Of a stretch of DNA of 64,000 nt, positions 59,542-64,000 are shown piece by piece (position 1 is the stretch's first letter; each line of letters begins with the position of its first letter). The notes beneath the pieces were generated by a model that made no database searches, was not told the origin of the DNA, and saw only the letters and a list, made by a program, of their open reading frames with translations. The position numbers were made by a program, and so were the translations under genes. The stretch is from JBGLNJ01 sp034434835 (lineage in GTDB: Bacteria; Chloroflexota; Anaerolineae; Fen-1058). The stretch lies in assembly GCA_034434835.1 (NCBI GenBank), contig DAOTXX010000152.1:1-64000 (forward strand), written 5' to 3'.

Positions 59542-59586
59542 GAACCCGACGCGATTCAGGCCAGGCGTCGAGAGATTTTGTCGTTC

Positions 59587-59629
59587 GCAAAACGTGAAAC
59601 GTAGAACGTGATTACGTTTCACGTTTTGC
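59587..59629. repeat. GCAAAACGTGAAACGT perfect 16-bp hairpin
   Basis: GCAAAACGTGAAACGT (59587-59602) pairs with ACGTTTCACGTTTTGC (59614-59629). There is no T-run. It belongs to the same word family as the hairpins at 17840, 20561 and 33796. Confidence 0.8.
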
Positions 59630-59631
59630 AT

Positions 59632-59736
59632 CTATAGATGTTCAGAAAAAGATTTGTGGTAGGGGCAGGCCTTGCGCCTGCCCTGGGCGACCGCAAGGGT
59701 CGCCCCTACCCCAAAACATTATCTGAAGGTCTATAG
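59632..59736. mobile_element. 105-bp palindromic element with CTATAGAyyTTCAGA-type ends
   Basis: CTATAGATGTTCAGA (59632-59646) and TCTGAAGGTCTATAG (59722-59736) match at 13 of 15. Inside, GTAGGGGC pairs with GCCCCTAC around two hairpins (GGCAGG/CCTGCC and GGGCGACC/GGTCGCCC). Confidence 0.65.
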
Positions 59737-59870
59737 CAGCTTGTCGGAGAACCTAGCCGAGGCGGCTCCTTGCGAAGCACCCTGTAGCGAAGCGGAGTGG
59801 GCATGCCGCCGTTTTAGGGCAAAATGCCAGGCGTGGGAGCCCAGCCAGCTTTCTCTCCGACAGGCTGCTA
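59734..59870. mobile_element. 137-bp element with TAGCAGCYTGTCGGAGA ends
   Basis: TAGCAGCTTGTCGGAGA (59734-59750) and TCTCCGACAGGCTGCTA (59854-59870) match at 16 of 17. Its right end, CTA, is the stop codon (TAG on minus) of the gene at 59868-60755. No target duplication visible. Confidence 0.7.
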
Positions 59871-60755
59871 GCCCTGCGAGGTCTCGGGGACCTCGAAGGT
59901 CTGATATTGACGACGCGGAGCCAACCTCCACACCATCAGCCCTGCGCATAGGAAGCCAAAGATAAAATTGGATGTCGCCGTCTCCACCAAGTGAGTCAGC
60001 CGCACGGCATCGGGCATGATCGGGTTGTACGGGATGAGGAGCATCGCGTTCATCAGCACCGCGAACAGCAGCCCGACGGCGACGCCCGCTTCCCACCATC
60101 GGCCCTTCACCATGCGGATCACCGGCAGAGCCAGCACTGTCCACATCAACCCGCGTGGAATTTGAAAGAGCGGCATCCAGGCCGGGATCACCAGGCCGCC
60201 CTGGTAAAACTCGCGGATCGCTGGATTCTGCCACGCGACAAAATAGCCAAAGCCAAAGTACAGCGCGATATAGAGCGCCGTGCTCGCCGCCAGCTTCCAG
60301 ACCCACTCGCGCGGCGGCATCACCAGGCGCGAGTTCTCACTCTGCGGCTCGGACGACCTGAGCTTGCCCAGGGTGATCACAGCGAGTGGCGCAATCCACA
60401 CGGAAGCCACCGCGCCATTCAGAAACAATTTGGGCAACATTCCTGGCGGCAAGATGTGCGACAAAAAAACCGCCGACTCGATCTGCGGCATGAAGGTGTT
60501 GGCCCCATAGTAAACCAGCGCCATCACCGCTATCAGCTTCAAGCCCGACCAGCGCGACCGTATGATCGGATAAGCCATGACAAGCGCGTACATCAGGCAG
60601 ACTGCCACAAAAGCCTGAAACGTGCTGCTGGCCTGCTCAGGCGTCGTGCTGGTGCTTTCTTCCAATCCAGACACCGCTGACGCCACCGACAAACTGATGA
60701 ACACCGCAATCGTCAACGCGACGATTCTCACCACAAACATCAAGACGGATTTCAT
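59868..60755 (-). CDS. Polytopic membrane protein of unknown function
   Basis: A 295-residue protein with about eight helices, including VLMFVVRIVALTIAVFISL, AFVAVCLMYALVMAYPII and NFIFGFLCAGLMVWRLA. No family recognised. Start at ATG 60755 behind GGGAGGTC. Divergent from the histidine kinase gene. Its stop codon coincides with the end of a palindromic element. Confidence 0.7.
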   Translation of the reverse strand: MKSVLMFVVRIVALTIAVFISLSVASAVSGLEESTSTTPEQASSTFQAFVAVCLMYALVMAYPIIRSRWSGLKLIAVMALVYYGANTFMPQIESAVFLSHILPPGMLPKLFLNGAVASVWIAPLAVITLGKLRSSEPQSENSRLVMPPREWVWKLAASTALYIALYFGFGYFVAWQNPAIREFYQGGLVIPAWMPLFQIPRGLMWTVLALPVIRMVKGRWWEAGVAVGLLFAVLMNAMLLIPYNPIMPDAVRLTHLVETATSNFIFGFLCAGLMVWRLAPRRQYQTFEVPETSQG

Positions 60756-60891
60756 CGTGACCTCCCATTTCGATTTTGATATTTGAAATCTATCAGGCTT
60801 TGGCCTGCCCGCCATCGTCCGCGTGGACATTTTCGCTCCTGTCCGTCCGTACACTGTCCCTGCGATCAATGGCAAAAGTTGCTGAGCGGAG

Positions 60892-60897
60892 TATAAT
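60892..60897 (+). promoter_or_regulatory. -10 box close to the histidine kinase start
   Basis: TATAAT at 60892-60897, only 9 bp before ATG 60907, so the message may be nearly leaderless. No good -35 seen. Confidence 0.4.
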
Positions 60898-60906
60898 CAA
60901 GCCACG

Positions 60907-62181
60907 ATGAAATCATCCGACTTTTTCGCGCGCGCTTTTCAGCGTATCCGGCAATGGTTATCCCGGTCTTTCTCCGCGCCGGGTGATGAAGAACGCGAGG
61001 TGCGCCCCTTTTTTCTCATTGTGATGGCAGTGCTGGCTTTCTTGTACGGGCAAGCTTTGTATGCTTCGCCCGAGCTGCGGCAGCCCGCCCGCCTGATCCC
61101 GTTTACGGCCCTGATGCTGATCCACGCTGCTCTGCACTGGCTCAGCCCACGCCTGGCATTGGGACGCTGGGGGATTCTATACCTGGCCGTGCAGGGCGCA
61201 TTGGCGTTTGTGCTCGCCATGTTGACAGGGCATGTCGGCCTCGTCTTTGGATTGTATGGAGCTTTGATCGGCCAGGCCGTCGGCATCTTGCGGCGCACAC
61301 GTCTGGTCGCTGTCGCCATCGTGATTTATCTGGGGTTGGCTGCCATCAACATCATTCTGCTGGGGGGCCAAACCGATCTTTTCAACTGGGCGCTGCTTGC
61401 CGCCGTGATGACGCTTTTCATCGTCACATACGTGGTCATGTTCACCCGGCAGATGGAGGCTCGCGCCCGCGCGCAAGCACTGCTGGCCGAACTGGAAACC
61501 GCCCACCGGGAGCTGGCCGAGTATGCCACGCAAGTCGAGGACCTGACGATTGCAGCGGAGCGCCAACGCATGGCGCGCGAGCTGCACGACACACTCGCGC
61601 AGGGACTGGCCGGATTGATCCTGCAACTCGAAGCGGCCAGCTCACACCTGGGCAGTGGCCGCACCGAGCGCGCGCAGGCAATCCTTCAGCAGGCGATGGC
61701 TCGTGCCCGCACGACACTCGCCGATGCGCGCCGTGCGATTGGCGATCTCCGCGAGAGCGCTGCTGTCTCCAAAGATTTGACCGAGGCCGTGCGCGTCGAG
61801 GTCAACCGTTTCACCACGGCCACAGGCATTCCGTGTGAACTCGAGCCCGGCGACCTTCCGCCGCTGCCCGAGTCGCTCCGCGAGCACGCCTGGCGGATCG
61901 TGTCCGAGGCGCTGACAAACATCGCGCGTCACGCGCAGGCCAATCATGCATGGGTCCGGCTGGCCTGCGAGAACGATCGCCTTGAGATTGAGGTGCGCGA
62001 TGACGGGCGCGGCTTTGACCTGACGGCGGACGAACCCGAGTCAGGGCACTATGGCTTGTTGGGGATGCGCGAGCGCGCTCGACTGGCGGGCGGGACGTTA
62101 GCCGTTGAAAGCGCAATAGGGCAAGGCACGACCGTGCGATTGAGCATGCCGCTCGATCAAGTGATTGCGAATGCATGGTAG
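60907..62181 (+). CDS. Sensor histidine kinase (HisKA_3, NarL/LiaS type)
   Basis: A 424-residue kinase with about six N-terminal helices (about 35-180), the dimerisation/phosphorylation helix RQRMARELHDTLAQGLAG (His about 223), and an HATPase domain: VSEALTNIARHAQANHA N-box, DDGRGFDL and GHYGLLGMRERARLAGG. Of the type that pairs with LuxR-like regulators, but none adjoins. Stop abuts the next gene. Confidence 0.92.
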   Translation: MKSSDFFARAFQRIRQWLSRSFSAPGDEEREVRPFFLIVMAVLAFLYGQALYASPELRQPARLIPFTALMLIHAALHWLSPRLALGRWGILYLAVQGALAFVLAMLTGHVGLVFGLYGALIGQAVGILRRTRLVAVAIVIYLGLAAINIILLGGQTDLFNWALLAAVMTLFIVTYVVMFTRQMEARARAQALLAELETAHRELAEYATQVEDLTIAAERQRMARELHDTLAQGLAGLILQLEAASSHLGSGRTERAQAILQQAMARARTTLADARRAIGDLRESAAVSKDLTEAVRVEVNRFTTATGIPCELEPGDLPPLPESLREHAWRIVSEALTNIARHAQANHAWVRLACENDRLEIEVRDDGRGFDLTADEPESGHYGLLGMRERARLAGGTLAVESAIGQGTTVRLSMPLDQVIANAW

Positions 62182-62745
62182 ATGGCAAAGATCTATTGCT
62201 ACGTTGACGAAACCGGCCAGGACACACAAGGAGATTTGTACATCGTCTCCGTTGTAGTGGCTGACCAAGAGCGAGACCGCCTTATTGAGCTATGTGAGGC
62301 GATTGAGCGCGAGAGTGGCAAAGGACGGGTCAAGTGGATTCGAGCAGATCACACCAAACGGATGGATTACATTCGCCGTGTCTGGCGTGAACCGGCTTTC
62401 AGGGGCAAGCTGAATCTGGCAGTTTATCGAAACAGTGTGGATTACCTGCCGTTGACTGTGCTGACCATCGCACGAACCATTGTCGCTTGTGGGCACAGAA
62501 CGTACAAGGCCACTGTGTTGATTGACGGATTGCCGCGCTCACACGAACGTTGGGTGGGGAGCGAACTGCGGCATCTACGCATCCAGGTCAAAAAAGTGCG
62601 TGGTGTGCGCAAAGACGAGAATGATGCTTTGATTCGACTGGCCGATGCCGTCTGTGGATTCGCGCGAGCAGCACTGGAGGGTCAAGCGGAAATGAAAGAA
62701 CTGTTTGAGCAGGGCAAGCAGAATGGCTGGCTCAAAGAAGTGTAG
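62182..62745 (+). CDS. DUF3800 domain protein (RNase H-like)
   Basis: A 187-residue protein starting AKIYCYVDETGQDTQG, with the YVDETG acidic motif of DUF3800, a later KATVLIDG strand and a DENDALIRLADAVCGF segment. Predicted RNase H-like nuclease often found in mobile or defence loci. It begins right after the kinase stop (0 bp), in the place where a response-regulator gene is expected. GC is lower than around. Confidence 0.85.
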   Translation: MAKIYCYVDETGQDTQGDLYIVSVVVADQERDRLIELCEAIERESGKGRVKWIRADHTKRMDYIRRVWREPAFRGKLNLAVYRNSVDYLPLTVLTIARTIVACGHRTYKATVLIDGLPRSHERWVGSELRHLRIQVKKVRGVRKDENDALIRLADAVCGFARAALEGQAEMKELFEQGKQNGWLKEV

Positions 62746-62920
62746 AGACAACAAAAAACCCCCATGATTAGGGGGAACAGCCTAGCCTTTTCAGGCACCC
62801 ACCAATACTGGCAGTATTTGGCTGCATTTGAGCTTATTGTATACCCGAACAACACGAATGTCAATGACTTTTTGAGCGGAAAAATCATAGCAGGACAACA
62901 GCGCCAAGAGAATTCATGTT
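62746..62920. other. 175-bp gap with one CCCCC/GGGGG hairpin
   Basis: CCCCC-ATGATTA-GGGGG at about 62760-62776, preceded by an A-run, so it would end minus-strand transcripts. No gene seen otherwise. Confidence 0.4.
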
Positions 62921-63757
62921 ATGCCCGAGTTGCCCGAATTGCAGGTGGTGCAGGAGGTGCTCGCGCGCCGCGTGGCGGGGACGACGATTCAGGCCGTTCA
63001 CGTTTTCCCTGGCAGCGCCATCGTCGTGCGCGATCTGACGCATGGCGGCTTTGCTGAAACGCTCACTGGCGCAACCCTCACCGCAGTCGTGCGGCGGGGC
63101 AAGTTTCTCGTCTTTTCGATTGCGCGAGACGATGCGCCGTTGTATCTTATCCTCAATCTGAAATTGGCCGGGCGATTGCAACTGGCCTCGGGCGGCGAAA
63201 AACGCCTGCCCAAGACGCACATCGTCTTGGAACTTGCCAGCGGCGATGAGCTGCGCTACGTGGATCAACGCGTGATGGGGCAGGTGTACCTCACGCGCGA
63301 CCCGGCGCAGGTTCCCGATTTCGCGGGCCTGGGGCCTGAGCCGTTCGAGATCTCCCTCGATGAGTTTCGCGCGCGGCTGGGACGCTATCGCGGCGAGATC
63401 AAGGGTATTCTCACACGCGGCGAGTTTGTCGCCGGGATCGGCAACGCTTACGCTGACGAAATCCTATGGGCAGCGCAACTGCACCCGTACCGCAAGCGCA
63501 CCCAACTCACAGGAGAAGAGGTCGAAAGATTGTATGACGCGATGCAATCCACCCTGCACAATGCCATAGAGCAGGTGCGCGCGGAGATGGGCGAGGCGAT
63601 TCACCTCGAGCCACGCAATTTTATGGCAGTGCACATGAAATCGGGCCAGCCGTGCCCACGCTGTGGCACGCCCATCTCGCTCGTCGGCGCGAACCAGCGC
63701 ATCACCAACTTTTGCCGCACGTGCCAACCCGGCGGCTTGATCCGAGGAATGTATTAG
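62921..63757 (+). CDS. mutM: Formamidopyrimidine-DNA glycosylase
   Basis: A 278-residue Fpg. MPELPELQVV gives the catalytic Pro2 and Glu3; NLKLAGRL the conserved Lys; GVFARG-like GEFVAGIGNAYADEILW the helix-two-turn-helix; and CPRCG...FCRTCQ the zinc finger. It excises 8-oxoguanine. A complete enzyme; start fixed by MPELPE. Confidence 0.96.
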   Translation: MPELPELQVVQEVLARRVAGTTIQAVHVFPGSAIVVRDLTHGGFAETLTGATLTAVVRRGKFLVFSIARDDAPLYLILNLKLAGRLQLASGGEKRLPKTHIVLELASGDELRYVDQRVMGQVYLTRDPAQVPDFAGLGPEPFEISLDEFRARLGRYRGEIKGILTRGEFVAGIGNAYADEILWAAQLHPYRKRTQLTGEEVERLYDAMQSTLHNAIEQVRAEMGEAIHLEPRNFMAVHMKSGQPCPRCGTPISLVGANQRITNFCRTCQPGGLIRGMY

Positions 63758-63858
63758 CGCTCAATCACTTCAGGTGTGTCGTACAAAGGTGTGCGGTGAC
63801 GGGCGCAGCTTTGAGCGCCCTGGGTTGACGATACACAAGCTGAATCATCGAATGGAAT

Positions 63859-64000
63859 ATGGATCACACCGAGCATCAAAGACAACAAGCAAACATCTTG
63901 GAACAGGTACTGACTATTCTTGAGAGCGATAGCCGGGTTCTCGGAATAGTAATTGCCGGGTCTTGTGCGCGCGGGGAGCAGGATGCCTTTTCTGATTTGG
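63859..64000 (+). CDS. Nucleotidyltransferase-domain protein (truncated by window end)
   Basis: The first 47 codons: MDHTEHQRQQANILEQVL then IAGSCARGEQDAFSDL, the start of the GSxxRGxxDxxSDxD motif of MNT/aminoglycoside-type nucleotidyltransferases; the last Asp falls beyond the edge. AT-richer than neighbours. No strong ribosome site. Confidence 0.7.
   Translation, partial: MDHTEHQRQQANILEQVLTILESDSRVLGIVIAGSCARGEQDAFSDL

Overview
The window is about 60% GC and gene dense. It looks like a chromosome segment of a Chloroflexota-type bacterium (Anaerolineae-like). This is inferred from the mix of proteins: a membrane-anchored FHA/PP2C protein with a DUF3566-like partner, RNase J, M29 and M48 peptidases, several SPFH proteins, a baeRF-type release-factor homologue, NfeD and PspA. 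There are no rRNA genes, canonical tRNA genes, CRISPR arrays or prophage. Promoters of the sigma-70 type (TTGACR, 17-bp spacer, TAnnnT) are visible in front of many genes.

Layout. 77-6119 (-) is a lipid and electron-transfer operon: FabI, EtfB, EtfA, acyl-CoA dehydrogenase, a TlpA-like thioredoxin and a divergent Lgt. 6182-12119 holds an alkyladenine glycosylase, a membrane FHA-pseudokinase-PP2C fusion, a methyltransferase, a PPOX protein and a sugar epimerase. 12410-12932 is RNA-like: a promoter-to-terminator non-coding transcript and an acceptor/T-arm minihelix. 13141-19963 holds an HNH protein, a membrane metallopeptidase-like protein, M29 aminopeptidase, a TPR membrane protein and RNase J with an attenuator-like leader. 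19986-23247 makes PAPS: CysC and an ATP sulfurylase fused to an AlkP-superfamily domain. 24088-28948 holds an S1P-lyase-like PLP enzyme, an FGGY kinase and M48/HtpX. 29163-30986 is an AT-richer patch with small membrane proteins and a PIN/RHH toxin-antitoxin pair.

31743-44446 is one long minus-strand run and the most interesting system here: PspA, two solute-binding-like proteins (one fused to a vWA domain), a 51-residue Cys-rich protein, a TPR/zinc-ribbon membrane protein, a coiled-coil membrane protein, a His-Gly-Asp-repeat NfeD-like protein, flotillin, NfeD and a slipin. It reads as an envelope-stress or membrane-domain apparatus with an extracytoplasmic sensing arm. 44662-49401 holds two receiver-only response regulators and a peptide ABC importer without ATPases. 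49773-55092 holds an FHA protein facing a proteostasis operon (CbpA, HtrA, baeRF) and another SPFH protein. 55266-64000 holds a RelE-type TA pair, a site-2 protease, an HD protein, alanine dehydrogenase, a lipoprotein, an orphan histidine kinase abutting a DUF3800 gene, Fpg and a truncated nucleotidyltransferase.

Intergenic DNA is crowded with small palindromic elements. At least three carry terminal inverted repeats, and two or three have 8-bp target duplications. One has inserted into a repeat whose uninterrupted copy encodes the C-terminus of the Lgt-like protein. Several supply stop codons to neighbouring genes. A second class of hairpins is built from short repeated words, with a different word at most sites.
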